Source: Rhinopithecus roxellana
Taxonomy: Eukaryota > Chordata > Mammalia > Primates > Cercopithecidae
Assembly (NCBI RefSeq): GCF_007565055.1
Contig: NC_044554.1
Coordinates: forward strand, 58,402,176-58,466,175
Length of the DNA stretch: 64,000 nucleotides
Reading direction: 5' to 3'
Shown here: positions 34,270-46,142 of the stretch, piece by piece
How positions within the stretch are numbered: position 1 is the first letter of the stretch
Layout: each line of letters opens with the position of its first letter
Made by a program: the position numbers and the translations under genes
The notes under the pieces: generated by a model
Database searches by the model: none
The model's input: only the letters and a program-made list of their open reading frames with translations
What the model was told of the DNA's origin: nothing

Positions 34270-36105
34270 TTTGGACTGTTTCATCACTGACCAAGAAGTT
34301 TCACAATATTTTTCCTGGTTAATTACAAGTCCAGAGGTTGGTCTTTAAAAATGTGAGGTTTTACTATATGCCCTTCCCTATTTTGAAGATGTGACTTAGA
34401 AATGATCTCAGTTTATGAAAGTGTCCCTGCCCTTTGTGCCTCTTTTAGAACAGTTAGGAAGTAACTAATTCACACTGTCAGTTTCCTTCTTCAGCTTTCC
34501 AGAATTAACGAGTTACCCAGAGGCATCCATATCAACTCTCTACACTCATCTCTTTCTTGGGAAGCTTGCTTCCCTTGCCTCTTCCTGACTGCTACTGCTG
34601 CACAGCCCAAAAAAGCTATAGCCGAGACTCCCAGAGGGAGAGATGAGCCTCAGGCATCCCAACATAGAACTAGGAATGCACGTTCCCAGAGAAAAGAATA
34701 AATAATGGTTGGTAGGAATCGTATAGTCAATGTTGCATTTCAGGTACACTGTGGCACAAGCAGGCATTTGTGGAACATCACTGTTTATAAAATTGTTCCT
34801 GTGGGAAAATGTCTTCTGATCCCAGATAAATGATTTAGAAATAAATTTTCGGAACACAGCCAGTTTTGTTGATGGGGACATCCCATATCTAGACAGGGAG
34901 GAAAGATAGAATACTACATAGTCTGGTAAACTGCTGGGCTTGAACATATTGTAGGGCGACATCAGGGAGTTCAGAAAACAGCAAAATCAGTGATGTCTGT
35001 GCAAAGACATGACCTATGTCCAGAGAAGTTCCGGGTGCATGGTCTCCAGGTGGCATCCTCTATAACTCAGTGAGGCCTGTTTGAAAGCGCTATTTTCCAT
35101 TACCGCTGCTGATTATATCCTAAACCACACTCTCCCTGCTTGTATAAATAATGCCCTTTGGTGGAACAGCATCAGGGTATAATTTTGCAATCTATGAATA
35201 AAATAAATACCAGCTTCCCAGAGGAAAGAAAAGTTGTGCTACAAATGGGGAAAATATTATCAACAGGAAACACAGCAGGGACCTGCATTTTGCATGGTTT
35301 TTAGAAGATAAATGGCTAAGTATTTTTGGGTTATGTCTTTTGATTAAAAAAATAATATGTTTCCCTAGATAAATTCTGGATATCTCACATATAGGGTATA
35401 GTGGATGAGTGACCACACAATCTATTTTATGTATTTGAAATACACTTATCATGGAGGAACTATATAGTTTGAAGAAAAATTTAACAAATTTCATGTAGTG
35501 TATGCCATGATATTGAAAAATTCTTCTTTCTTGGCCTTCTACTTTTTTTTAAACAATCAAGAATTTAAAAAGAAAGGAAGGGGAATAAAAAGAAAAAAAA
35601 AGATACATGTTGCTGAATCTCTGCCATGGGAAACTTTACTTTCATAGTGTTTACTTTTTCCAGAGGTCATTTGTAAACAGCCCTAAAAATACACGATATT
35701 TATACAGGAAATTTCTGTGAAATATATTTCCCAATTGGATCATCCCAGATACAGGACCGCTTATCTATCATAGGCTAGATCTACCTAATCAAACCATAAT
35801 ACATCTAAAAAGACATTTGAAAATATCTGGACAATTCTTTGTATTTTTTTAGTTACAACTGAGTGTTTGCTATCATGTAGATCAGTAGCAAGAAATTATA
35901 TTTTGCTTGCATGTCAACTTGGGAAAAGTAAAAACAGGCCGTTTTTTAATTCAAAATTAGTTACTTCATTTAGTCATGAAAAATATACCTCCATCTAGCT
36001 TAAAATGTCTACTTTATTCAATAGAAAAGAAGATTTGAAAATTGTAAAAGGCAGCAGAACACCCCTTGCCAGATTCTTTCAGTCAAATAAAACCTTTGCC
36101 AACAC
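34270..36105. other. Unique noncoding stretch
   Basis: Contains a 138-codon ATG-initiated minus-strand frame (34,962-34,546) with no recognisable domain or motif. Otherwise no repeats or RNA genes are seen. Confidence 0.5.
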
Positions 36106-36109
36106 CCAG

Positions 36110-37500
36110 GTTTATCAAATGATAAAAGCAGACTGGTAGAATCTTGATATCAAAATTGGACACAAAAGTACCAAACATAATAGAGAATTTGGATTAAGTG
36201 CACTTATGAACGCAGATGAAAAAAATCAGTAGTTGAATCCAACAGTGTGGAAAAAATAGATAAGACCAATCCGGAGATGGTTTAAAATCTGAAAATCCAC
36301 TGATATAATGTACAACATTAGCAGTTTAAAAGTAAAATAAAATAAATAAGAGAAGTAGAAAAAAGAAAAGAGAAAGATTGTCTCAATAGGTGAATGATAC
36401 TTGGTAAACTTAGTAATCACTTTAGAAAAAAAAATCTCTTGGAAAACTAGAAACAGAATCTTTTTAAACATAACGAGAGGCATTTACCAGAAATCTATAG
36501 CAAACATCATGCTTAATGATAAAATGTTAAAAGCATTCTCATTGATTATAATGGAAAGTATATAAAGTAACTACTCTCTCTTCTACAACTAAAAAAATGT
36601 GCTAGATACCTAACCAAGACAAATAAATAGAAAAAAATAGCCACTGGGATTAGAAAGAGAAATAAATGTCTTTGTTTGCTATATGATTATCTGTGTAGAG
36701 AATTCGAGAGGATCTACAAATATATTGGAAGTAATAGAAGAGCTTAGCAAGATTGTTGGAATTAAGGTCAAGATGCAAAAACCTAGAGTTTCTGTAATCA
36801 GCCACCTCTAATTTTTAAATATAATGGAAAAAGATGCTATTCATAATAACAAAAAGTGTTCATTACCTGGGAATAAATGTAATAAAATATGTGCAAGAAA
36901 GTTATAAAACTTGAGTCAAGGGCATGAAAAATGTGACCAAATGGTGAAATATATCATCTTCATGAGTGGAAAACCTGGAAGTTGTAAAGATATACATTCT
37001 CCTCTAAGTAATCCATGCATTCATTTTTCTGATTAAAATCTCCAAAAGACGTATTTTGTAGAACTTGACAAAACAATAGTAAATATTTTAAAAGTAAAGA
37101 CCTAAAAATAGGCAAAGAGGTTTTCTATAGAGAAATTCTAATTAAGATAAGTGCCTATTCACACAAGACTAAACAAATAGATCCATAGGATAAAGCAGAA
37201 AGCCTAGAAATAGACCCAAGCATATATGATTTTTTTTTTTTAATAATAGAGGAGGTATTACAAATAAGGAAGAAAAGGGTGGATTACTCTATCAATGGTA
37301 GGGTTACAATCAATTTTGTGGAAACAGAAAATTTAGATTCAAAGTTTCTACTACACACTATGATAAACTAGGTTACATAAAAAACAAACTTAGAAATGAT
37401 TAGAAAAAATTGAAGGTGAATTTTTTTTATCATAGGTTATATAACATAAAAAAACAGAATTAACAAATGAAAAGACTGATAAATTTGAGGATATGGTTAA
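36110..37500 (+). mobile_element. L1 LINE ORF2 reverse-transcriptase region, decayed
   Basis: Sense L1 ORF2 text: 'CTTGATATCAAAATTGGACA', 'ATAGCAAACATCATGCTTAA', 'CTTTGTTTGCTATATGATTA' (the decayed F/YADD site), 'TGGGAATAAATGTAATAAA' and 'ACAAATAGATCCATAGGATA'. Stops interrupt the frame throughout and the catalytic DD is lost. Marks the end of the transposon-poor interval. Confidence 0.8.
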
Positions 37501-38260
37501 ACACGGCAGATCAAATAAGAACATTCATTTATTTCTGCTTCCCCAAACCTCTCCAGAATGACAGTAAAGAAATAAAAAATCATAAATAAATCCTACAAGA
37601 CAAAGAGTACCTGAAAGGTATCAGTGTGAGTCCAGATGTCAGCCAAATTTTGGACTATGGAAAGTGGACTGATGGCTGGAAATTGACTCAACAGAGCTGA
37701 GAAACTGAAATCTGGTCCTGTGAATTAGGATGCCAGCAAGAAAGATGCTGATTCAAGCCTCAGAATGAGGACAAATTCGGGATGTGGAAGCCCTGGGAAC
37801 CTCTGAGGACAGGCGGTGGAGCAGAAAACAGATTTGTTGAAAGTCTGGGTAAGGAATAGTTAGAAGTCCAGATAGCATCCTCTACCCCACACAACCAGGT
37901 GAGCATCTCTCTCTCAACCAAACAGAAAACTGGAAGTTTCTTCTGATTCTTCTTTGAAGTGCTGGACTCAGAGGAACCAGGTGAAGCAGCGAACAGGGAA
38001 GAAGCTGAATGCTGAAAATAAATGTTTAAATGAAAGCCAACTCATTGAACACTGAACATCTCCAATCGCCTCACCCTGCAGGTCTCCCAGGACACCAGCA
38101 ATCAGGTTTGTATCCCACAGACAGGAAATTGAAGGATTCCATTCTAGAGAAACTAGCATGCTCATGGAAAAAAGACCTAAACTCACAGATATTTGAGACA
38201 TTGTCCAGTGCCCTTTAGTAACCCATTTGCAGCAACTTCCAATTGGCTACTTAGGACCTC

Positions 38261-38261
<1 letters not shown>

Positions 38262-38291
<30 letters not shown>

Positions 38292-38565
38292 AAGTCTCAC
38301 TCTGTCACCCAGGTTGGAGTGCAGTGGCACCATGTCAGCTCACTGCAACCTCCATCTCCTGGGTTCAACCAATTCTCCTGCCTCAGCCTCCCGAGTAGCT
38401 GGGATTACAGTCACCTACCACCACACCCGGCTAATTTTTGTATTTTTTAGTAGAGACGGGTTTTCCCCATGTTGGCCAGGCTGGTCTCAATCTCCTGACC
38501 TCGTGATCTACCTGCCTGGGTCTCCCAAAGTGCTGGGTTACAGGCGTGAGCCACCGCACCCGGCC
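38262..38565 (-). mobile_element. AluS, antisense
   Basis: A 25-nt T-run, then GAGGAAGTCTCACTCTGTC, ending CCACCGCACCCGGCC. A short direct repeat ACCTCA flanks it. First Alu after the gap that begins at 24.0 kb. Confidence 0.95.
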
Positions 38566-38628
38566 TACCTCACTCTTAAATATGAGCATCACATTAAGGA
38601 AAGAGGAAAGAGAGATTATAACAAACAG

Positions 38629-38629
<1 letters not shown>

Positions 38630-38671
<42 letters not shown>
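38630..38671 (+). repeat. (AC)21 microsatellite
   Basis: An uninterrupted dinucleotide run inside L1M sequence. It generates His-Thr and Val-Cys artefact peptides. Confidence 0.97.
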
Positions 38672-38674
<3 letters not shown>

Positions 38675-38890
38675 GAAAGGTTGGGTAGGAAATGGAAGAA
38701 AACTTGGAGAAAACTACAATTACAGTTCTCAGTGAGATAAGAGAAGATATTGTATCCATGAAACAAGAAAATCATGCTTTTAAAAGGCACTTTCAGGGAA
38801 CAGAAAAGAACACTTGTATATGAAAAGTATGATGGCAGAAATTTACAAAAATTCAACTCAAGAAATGCAAGATAAGGTTTAGAAAAATCA

Positions 38891-39170
38891 ACTGGGCGTG
38901 GTGGTTCATGCCTGTAATCCCAGCCCTTTGGGAGGCTGAGAAGAAGGAGCCTAGGAGTTCAAGACCAACCTGGGCAACGGGGTGAAACCCTGTCTCTATG
39001 AAAAATACAAAAATTAGCTAAGCATGGTGGCACGTGCCTGTAGTTCCAGCCCTAGGGAGGCTGAGGTGGGAGGATAGCTTAAGCCCAGGAGGTGGAGGCC
39101 GCAGTGAGCCATGATTGTGCCATGTACCCCAGCTTGGGCAACAGAGGTAGATCTTGTCTTTAAAAGAAAA
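38891..39170 (+). mobile_element. AluJ
   Basis: Diverged Alu (ACTGGGCGTGGTGGTTCATG head, shortened left monomer). Its upstream target repeat AGAAAAATC (38,881-38,889) has its partner at 39,489-39,497, beyond the younger AluY that landed at its 3' end. Confidence 0.93.
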
Positions 39171-39176
39171 AGTTCA

Positions 39177-39484
39177 GCCGGGCGTGGTGGCTCAAGCCTG
39201 TAATCCCAGCACTTTGGGAGGCCGAGACGGGCGGATCACGAGGTCAGGAGATCGAGACCATCCTGGCTAACACGGTGAAACCCCGTCTCTACTAAAAACA
39301 GAAATACAAAAAACTAGCCGGGCGAGGTGGTGGGCGCCTGTAGTCCCAGCTACTCGGGAGGCTGAGGCAGGAGAATGGCGTAAACCTGGGAGGCGGAGCT
39401 TGCAGTGAGCTGAGACCCGGTCACTGCACTCTAGCCTGGGCGACAGAGCTAGAGTCCATCTCAAAAAAAAAAAAAAAAAAAAAA
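39177..39484 (+). mobile_element. AluY (Old World monkey type)
   Basis: Young Alu inserted at the tail of the AluJ at 38,891, with direct repeat AAAAGTTCA on both sides. GGCTCAAGCCTGTAATC head. Carries a small AGAAA-type insertion in the middle linker ('CTAAAAACAGAAATAC'). Confidence 0.95.
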
Positions 39485-40363
39485 GTTCAGAAAAATCTTA
39501 CAGAAAAATGAAGAAAAACGCAAGCTGGATTAGAAAAGATAAAAGATAAAAACAGTACATAATTACACCTGAGTGTACATAAAAAAGAGGACAGAAAAAA
39601 TAGTAAGAAGAAAATTATCAAAGGAGATAATAAGACTTCTGAAAACTAAAGGACACAAGTTTCAGATCCAAAGGGCCCAATGGACCAATACAGTGAATGA
39701 AAACATATTTCATTCTGAAATTATTACGTTCCAAGGTTATATGCTTCACCCAAAGGGGGAATAATACTTTCGAGTGAAAATTAGAAGCCAAGGAGGAGGA
39801 CAAAAATCAGGAAATAGAGAATGCAAACCCAGGATAGAGGTGAAAGAGTCCCAGATTATAAAAGAAAATCCCAGGACAATAGCTGTATGGCTCGTTAAGA
39901 AAGCAACCATTAGATATTGGAGCAGTGGATGCCAGGAGGAATGTTTTAAGGAAAAGTGAGGTAGATGGATTATTCAATGTATTCTTGGCAAAAGCACTTG
40001 CAATGAGTACATAGAAAATAAGTAAATGGAAGACTGAGGTCATTATAATTTAAAAAAAAAACCATTTGTACAGGAAAGGAAAAGTAATCATTGGAAACCA
40101 TATAGTTCAACTGTAAGAAAAATTTACCACAATCATAAGAATGTAAATATTGCACATTGATTTTTACCAAAACAAAGATGATGTAATTAGATTCAGAGGA
40201 TAGCAGGCAAGACCATGTTAGTAGGATGATAGTGGGGAAGAGAGTCAAACCTTCATTTTGTTCAGCAAGAAATCATAGATAGTGTCTACTATTGAAGATG
40301 TAATAAATAGCAGAATTAGTATATTGTTTAGGCTTGTGGAAACAAATGTCAAAAAAACAGTAA

Positions 40364-40642
40364 GGCTGGGCACAGTGGCTTGCTCCTATAATCCCAGTAT
40401 TTTGGGAAGCTTAGGCAGGAGTTTGAGGCCAGCCTGGAAAACATGCTGAAACCCCATCTCTACAAAAAATATAAAAAATTAGCCAGGCATGGTGGTGCAC
40501 GCCTGTATTCCCAGCTCTTTGGTAGGTGAGGTGGGAGGATCACCTGAGCCTGGGAGGTCGAAGCTACAGTGAGTCATGTGTGCACCACTGCACTCCAACC
40601 TGAGTGACTGAGTGAGACCCTGTCTCAAAAAAAAAAAAAAAA
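40364..40642 (+). mobile_element. AluJ/S with left-monomer deletion
   Basis: GGCTGGGCACAGTGGCTTGC head. The left monomer lacks ~30 bp between 'TTAGGCAGG' and 'AGTTTGAGGCC'. 17-nt poly-A. Inserted between L1M and L2 sequence. Confidence 0.9.
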
Positions 40643-40649
40643 ATTGTTC

Positions 40650-41725
40650 ATTTATTCTTTGATTCACTCACCGAACAAATATTTACTGAGTTTCTACCAC
40701 ATGCCAGGGCCTGTTCTAGATGTTGTGAACAAGACACATTTTGATGAAGGGAGGCAGATAAACACATTAGCTAATACATGAATATATAATGTCAGTGGTA
40801 AGTGCTATAAAAAAATAAGAAGGAGGAAAGGAATAGAGAGAAACAGGGAAGTCTTTTCTGGAGAAGGTTTCCAACAGAGATGCGAATAAAGCGAAGGAAC
40901 AAGCCATGAGACTACATGAAGGAAAAGCCTTCCAGAAGGCAGGACAGCAAGTGCATATTAAAGAAATAGCAATGAGCCCAGGGGACTTGGGGAGGAGGGA
41001 GAGCCAATGGCCAGATCCATCATCCAGAGGCTTCTAGCCATGGTAAGGACTGTGGGGCTTGTTCTAAGATGGAAGCTCACTGGAAGATTTTGAGCCAGGA
41101 AAGAAAAAAAAATCACTGTGGCTACCTTATCTAGAACAGGGGCAAGATTGTCAGAGGCGGAAACAGGAGGTGATTGCCCCCTCCAAGGCGAGAGGTGCTG
41201 TTAGGAGCTGAGAGAGCACTGAATTCTAAGACATGGAGATTCACTGATGGTTTAGATGAGGGCTGTGAGAAAAAGAGAGGAATCAAGAGTGTCGCTGGTT
41301 ATGGTCTGAATAACGGAGTGAATGGGAGTGCTATTGAATAGAATGGGCACCTCTGAGGGAGATGGACATTTGCAGGGAGGGGTGGAAATCATATTAGACA
41401 CGTTTCAGGCATGTTAAGATGACCACCAGGCATCCAGTGTGAGTGAGGGGAGGGAGCATCATATGCAAATCTGGTGTTCAGAAAAGGGATCGAGTCTTGG
41501 GATGCACATTTGCGAATCCTCAGTTTTTAGATAGGATTTAAAACCAGGAGTGAGTTACCTGAGGGAGTGCAGATAGAAAAGAGCAGAGATGTGGGAGCTA
41601 ACACCCCAACATTTACAGCCCAGAAAAGGAGGCTGAGAAGGAGCTGAGAGCCATTGCTTAGGGAAAGAAGCAGTTGAAGGAAGAGGTGGTGTGGAGGACT
41701 CCTGCTTTTGTTAAAAGTCATATAG
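40650..41725 (-). mobile_element. L2 LINE 3' half with RT remnants, antisense
   Basis: Begins with the antisense 3' end (GATTCACTCACCGAACAAAT, CATGCCAGGGCCTGTTCTAG) and continues ~1 kb upstream into coding sequence. On the minus strand near 41,620-41,530 a degenerate GVxxPxSLLFSI...LLVLNP string corresponds to the L2/CR1-clade RT motif around 'QGSVLGPLLF'. The frame is broken repeatedly and the catalytic YADD region is not preserved. One of the longer L2 copies here. Confidence 0.85.
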
Positions 41726-41744
41726 TATTATTTAACTTTTCAAA

Positions 41745-42600
41745 CAATATAACTTGTGATAGATTGGGTTATTGTTACCCAATTCACTTCCTCTTTTAAT
41801 GGAATTCCTTGCAGCACTCTAAGTAGGTGGACTTGACCATTTGGTTTGCCTTGAGCAGTACAATGTGGCCAGAGGTGATGGCATGCCTGTCCATGGCAGA
41901 GGCTTAAAGAGGTGTCACATGTTTGCTTTTGCCTTTAGCACCTGCCCTTTGCCATGATAACAGCATACCCCTTGCAGTGGGTTGAGCAGTGCCCCCCCAA
42001 CAATATGTTCATCCAAACATATAGGACCTTATTTGCAAATAGGATCTTTGTATATATAATTAAGGATCTCAACACGAAACCATACTGGATTGTCCAGGTG
42101 GGCCCAAAATCCAACCACAAGTGACCTTATAAGAAAAAGACAGGGATATTTGAGATACAGAAGACACGGAGGAGCAGAGTGGGTGAATACAGAGGCAGGG
42201 ATGGAAGCAACACACCTACAAGCCAAAGAATGCTGAGGCTTGCCAGTGACCCCCAGATGCTAGGAGGGAGGCGTGGGGTATAGTCTCCCTCAGGGCCCCA
42301 GAAAAAGCTAACGACCCTTTTGACACCTTGATTTTGTACTCCTGGCCTCCAGAACTGTGAGAAAAGAAATGTGTATTGTTCTAAGTCACCCAGTTTGTGG
42401 TAATTTGTAATAGCAGCACAGGAAACGAATCCTCCCCAGATAGTGGCTGCTCTGCAGTTTGGTTTCCAGAACGAGAAGACACATGGAGCTGGGCTGGGCC
42501 GGTGAGTCCAGCCAACACCAGCAGAGCTGCTATTTCCCAGGCCTCATGTGACGGGAGCAAGAAACAAATGTTTGCTGTTGTAAGCCACTGAGGTTTGAGA
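41745..42600 (+). mobile_element. Ancient LTR (ERVL/MaLR-like), split by MLT1
   Basis: The 5' part (41,745-41,960) and the 3' part (42,440-42,600, ending 'TTGCTGTTGTAAGCCACTGAGG') look like two halves of one old LTR interrupted by the MLT1 LTR at 41,965. The family is not resolved. The 3' part resembles the polyadenylation region of ERVL-type LTRs. Confidence 0.5.
41965..42435 (+). mobile_element. MLT1-type MaLR LTR, sense
   Basis: 'GGACCTTATTTGCAAATAGG', 'GTGACCTTATAAGAAAAAGAC', 'GACACCTTGATTTTGTACTC', 'CTGGCCTCCAGAACTGTGAG' and 'CACCCAGTTTGTGGTAATTTG' are MLT1 landmarks in order, giving an essentially full-length solo LTR. Confidence 0.92.
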
Positions 42601-42795
42601 GCATTTTTTCTTTTTACAAAGAAAAAGTTAACTAATATTTATAAATATTAAGTAAGAATTAAACTAAAGAAAAAAATTTGGTTACATCAAGATGTAAAAA
42701 TTTCTGTTCAAAAAAAGCCACCATATACAAAAGGAAAAGACAAGCCAAGAGAAAATTTTCAACGTTTAAAACAAAGAATTAGAATCTAGACTATC

Positions 42796-43117
42796 GGCCG
42801 GGTATGGTGGCTCACACCTGCAATCCCAGTACTTTGGGAGGCCAAGGCAGGCAGATCACCTGAGGTCAGGAGTTCGAGACCAGCCTGGCCAACATGGTGA
42901 AACGCTGTCTCTACAACGCTGTGATGTTATTTGTTCATTCACAAACATTAGCAGGCATGTTGGCGCATGCCTATAATCCCAGCTACTCAGGAGGTTGAGG
43001 CAGGAGAATTGCTTGAACCCGGGAGGCGGAGGTTGCAGTGAGCCAAGATCACACCACCGCACTCTACACTCCAGTCTGGGCAACAGAGCAAGACTCCATC
43101 TTAAAAAAAAAAAAATG
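42796..43117 (+). mobile_element. AluS with internal filler insertion
   Basis: Target duplication TAGACTATC (42,787-42,795 and 43,118-43,126). In the middle A-rich linker the usual CTAAAAATACAAAAATTAGC is replaced by ~35 nt including a repeat of ACGCTGT and 'GTTATTTGTTCATTCAC'. Confidence 0.94.
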
Positions 43118-43157
43118 TAGACTATCAGGGAATGTCTGCAAATCAACTGATACATAA

Positions 43158-43158
<1 letters not shown>

Positions 43159-43233
<75 letters not shown>
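43159..43233 (+). repeat. (CA)7(GA)30 compound microsatellite
   Basis: A short CA run passes directly into about 30 GA units. It produces Ser-Leu artefact peptides on the minus strand. Confidence 0.97.
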
Positions 43234-43235
<2 letters not shown>

Positions 43236-44154
43236 AGAGAAAACCCAATAAAAAATAGGCAAAGGATAAACACTCCACTTAGGAGAACACTGCAAAGGTC
43301 AAAAGCCTTGAAATGATGTTCAACTTCATTAGTAATAAAAAAATGCAGGTTAAAACAATGACAACCAGATTGGTAAAGAAAAAAAGTTTAATCATGCAAA
43401 ACTAAATGTTGTTGATGAGGTACAGAAACAAATTATTATACATTTTGGATAAGAAAGTAGATTGGTGCATTCACTTTGTTGAGTGATTTGACAATATCTA
43501 GTGACTTTCAGTATGCACATCTATATTCTGTAATCCCATTTATAGGTATATCCTCTTGGGACGCCCTCACACTCTTAAGCCAAGAGATATGTCAAAGGAA
43601 GCTCATTCGAGCATTGTCTGCAGCACTAAAAACATTGTTAAAAATGCTCCAACAGCAAGTGTCAGGGGAGAGGCTCCAGAAACCATGATCTATAACATAA
43701 TAGCTAAATACCTAATTATATAAATATATGTATAATTATAAAAATATATAATAGCTAATGCCATATTATATATGGTATTGGATGGCGTATTATACCTAAT
43801 AGCTAAAATGAATGACCTAAATGTACCTGAAACTCAAAAGCATATTGGGTGGGAGAAAAGAAGCAGGTTGCAATTGAAATTATTCCATTTGTATGTATCA
43901 TTTAAGAATGCATATGAGAACGGACTAGAACCACATCAAATTTAAGATAGTTGTTGGCCATAAGGAGGGAGAGAGGGGAATGGTCTTGAAATTAAGAAAT
44001 TTAAAATGTATCAGCAATGTATAAAAGAGGATCTTAAGCAATTATGGAAAAAAATACATCTGTTAACACTGCAGAGCATGTACACAGGTGTTTGTTGTAT
44101 TATTCTTAAGCTTTTTGTTGTTTTGTTTTTTTAATAAAATTGCAATATAAATGA

Positions 44155-44880
44155 GACATTCTCCCCCCAGAGCACTGGTAATCTGGTCCTCTAGATTACT
44201 TATCGGATGTTCCTGTGACATCAGGAAAAGCCACTGTGCTTCTTTGTCCTCAGGCCAACAGAGCAGCTCACTTGGGGCCAGCCCAACTAGCAGGAGAATG
44301 AACCTGCCCTGACTGTGAGGTCCTCAGCTTAGTCACACATTTGTACAAAGGGTTTGACACCATAACATCAATAGTCACTCTTTAAGGAGTAATAACTTAA
44401 GCCACAGCCTGCTTAGCACCTGCTCAGCACTAAGTGCCACCTGCTTTATGAGAAGGGTGCAGATGAAATGAGAGCCTGCACTGACCCACTTTGATAGGGC
44501 CAGTCTCCTGGAGCGGCGGGTGGAAGAAGAAGGGCACTGATGGTCCGGGATAAGGCTGACGACTTGACAAAATGAAAGAGGGCATGATCAGAGAAGACCC
44601 AGTGTGGATGAAGGAGCTCCTGAGATAAATGGTACTGCTTCTCACTTCCATGGAACAGGACTGGCCATCCCCTCAGCCTCCCTATAGGAAGCCTCTGTCT
44701 CCTTATTTCTTGAGTTATAGAGGATGACTGGATGTCTCCATGTTCCACCCTTCCCAGTCCACCCATATTCATTGCTGTTGGATTTGCTCTAACCTTAGAG
44801 AAAGATTCCAGTTTCCAGAAATTTCTCCCAATCTCCAATGGGTATCTGAGTCACGCAAAGCTGTGGCTAGATTTTTCTCA
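44155..44880. other. Unique noncoding stretch
   Basis: Contains a ~108-codon minus-strand ATG frame (about 44,770-44,446) with no recognised domain. No repeats seen. Confidence 0.5.
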
Positions 44881-44882
44881 GC

Positions 44883-45060
44883 TGTTATTTGTTCATTCAT
44901 TCATTTATTCACTCAACATCTCAGCATCTGTTACCTGCAAGGCTTAGTGTTAGGTTCTGTCCCTGTTATAATCTTGTCACTGTCACTTTGATATAATCAG
45001 AGACACGGTGTGTTCCTCTAGAGAACTGCTGTTCTAATGGGGAAGCTCTGACAGGCACAG
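44883..45060 (-). mobile_element. L2 LINE 3' end, antisense
   Basis: 'TTATTTGTTCATTCATTCAT', 'CAAGGCTTAGTGTTAGGTTC' and 'GCTGTTCTAATGGGGAAG' are the antisense L2 3' end. Confidence 0.8.
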
Positions 45061-45583
45061 GAGATGGACTCCAGGATGGCAAGTCCTGAGAGAGACCATT
45101 TGGCTCTGCACGTCTGCATGTGCTTACCCAGCCGTGCACGTTTTCTCTTCCCGTTCATGCTCAAGGAAGCCTGTTTGAAATCCAACCAAGACTATTTGGT
45201 GAGGCCTGGCCTCCCCTCCTAACCAGAAAACATGTCTTTCACTCATTTCAGAAAAAAAAAAAAAAGCCAGTCTTACAATTGGCTTTGCATTGCCGGCATA
45301 CTTGTGAGGGGCGCAAATAAGAAAACATTTAAAATATTTGATCTATTTTGGGTGAGGTTCTGTAGCTTTGGCCTAGCTGACTGTCATCTGAGAGGCAAGA
45401 AGCTAGAGCTTTCTCTTGGGGGATAGACTATTTTTAAGATCGGAAAAATATTTTTAAAGAGATTGCTGAGTCTGGTGATAACTGGGGAGAAATGGCTGTT
45501 TGGATTAAGCAAACTGACTGTGTGATATAGATGATGCATCTAACCACTGATCAAGCTCTGCTGGAGGTTTGATGGATCTATGT
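45061..45583. other. Unique noncoding stretch
   Basis: Includes an A-run at 45,252-45,265. No gene signal. Confidence 0.5.
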
Positions 45584-45592
45584 CACACACGT

Positions 45593-45629
<37 letters not shown>
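45584..45629 (+). repeat. (CA)n microsatellite with one GTG interruption
   Basis: CACACAC, then GTG, then about 18 CA units. Confidence 0.97.
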
Positions 45630-45632
<3 letters not shown>

Positions 45633-45839
45633 AGTGCATGAGGGAGAACTGAAATATCTTTACAGCTTCACGGCCTCGCCCCTTTCTGAACCCTCACTGG
45701 GCCTTTTAGCTTCATCTCACCTCACGTTGCTTCGTGCTCTTTCATCTCTCTGTTGCTCCCTCCTCTCTGTCTATAAACATGTCCAAGGGTTGGGGGGAAA
45801 ATACCTTTGACTGACTCTTGTTTCTTTTAGCTCCACTCT

Positions 45840-46142
45840 TCTCTTTCCTCTTAGTGTCAAATTTCTCCAAATGATTAGTTTATGAAGCAGCTCCTCCCTG
45901 TTCTTCGTCCATGACCTCACCTCTTGATCCACAGCCATTTTGTCTCCAGCCTCCCTTCCTCCCTCCCTGTCTGCCTGCCATGCTCCCTAACTCCTCTTGC
46001 TTCTCTCTTTGTCTTTGATGGCTCCTGACACCAGTGTCTAGCATATCGTCCTATCTCTCTGGCCTCTTGGTGTTTTCTACTTGTGCTTTCTTTTCCCTAA
46101 ATATGGGCATCCTTCCAGGTTCAGGACTGATCTCTCTCCTAG
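45840..46142 (+). mobile_element. L2 LINE, RT-region fragment, sense
   Basis: The pyrimidine-rich text and the order 'TTCCCTAAATATGGGCATCC', 'CAGGTTCAGGACTGATCTC' resemble sense L2 just upstream of the RT 'VPQGSVLGPL' codons. Diverged and not open. Confidence 0.5.

Larger units (their letters stand above)
37505..40355 (+). mobile_element. L1M LINE, 5'UTR/ORF1 region
   Basis: Landmarks 'GAAGATATTGTATCCATGAA', 'ACTAAAGGACACAAGTTTCAG' and 'TCCAAAGGGCCCAATGG' match L1M ORF1-proximal sequence, as at 5.6-8.2 kb. It lies head-to-tail after an ORF2 piece, so it is a separate insertion. It hosts Alus at 38,262, 38,891 and 39,177 and a CA repeat. No open frame survives. Confidence 0.7.
42650..44150 (+). 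mobile_element. L1 LINE 3' end, decayed
   Basis: 'AGACAAGCCAAGAGAAAATTTTC', 'AACTTCATTAGTAATAAAAAAATG', 'TTGTCTGCAGCACTAAAAAC' and a 3'UTR-like 'TGTTGTATTATTCTTAAGC' are sense L1 ORF2-to-3'UTR landmarks. It hosts an Alu and a CA/GA microsatellite. A 70-codon frame inside is spurious. Confidence 0.82.

Noticed and set aside
34546..34962. 138-codon ATG-initiated minus-strand frame in non-repeat sequence
   Set aside because: No recognisable domain, signal peptide or Kozak-like context, and no splice sites around it. A frame this long is plausible by chance on two strands of 64 kb.
37890..37905. Good donor match CAG|GTGAGC on the plus strand
   Set aside because: Lies within decayed L1M 5' sequence with no paired acceptor or open frame.
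40650..41725. Possible intact reverse-transcriptase gene
   Set aside because: Only a degenerate L2 remnant. Multiple stops and frameshifts, and the catalytic region is not preserved.
44446..44838. ~130-codon minus-strand frame
   Set aside because: Only ~108 codons from the first ATG, no recognisable domain, no supporting splice signals.
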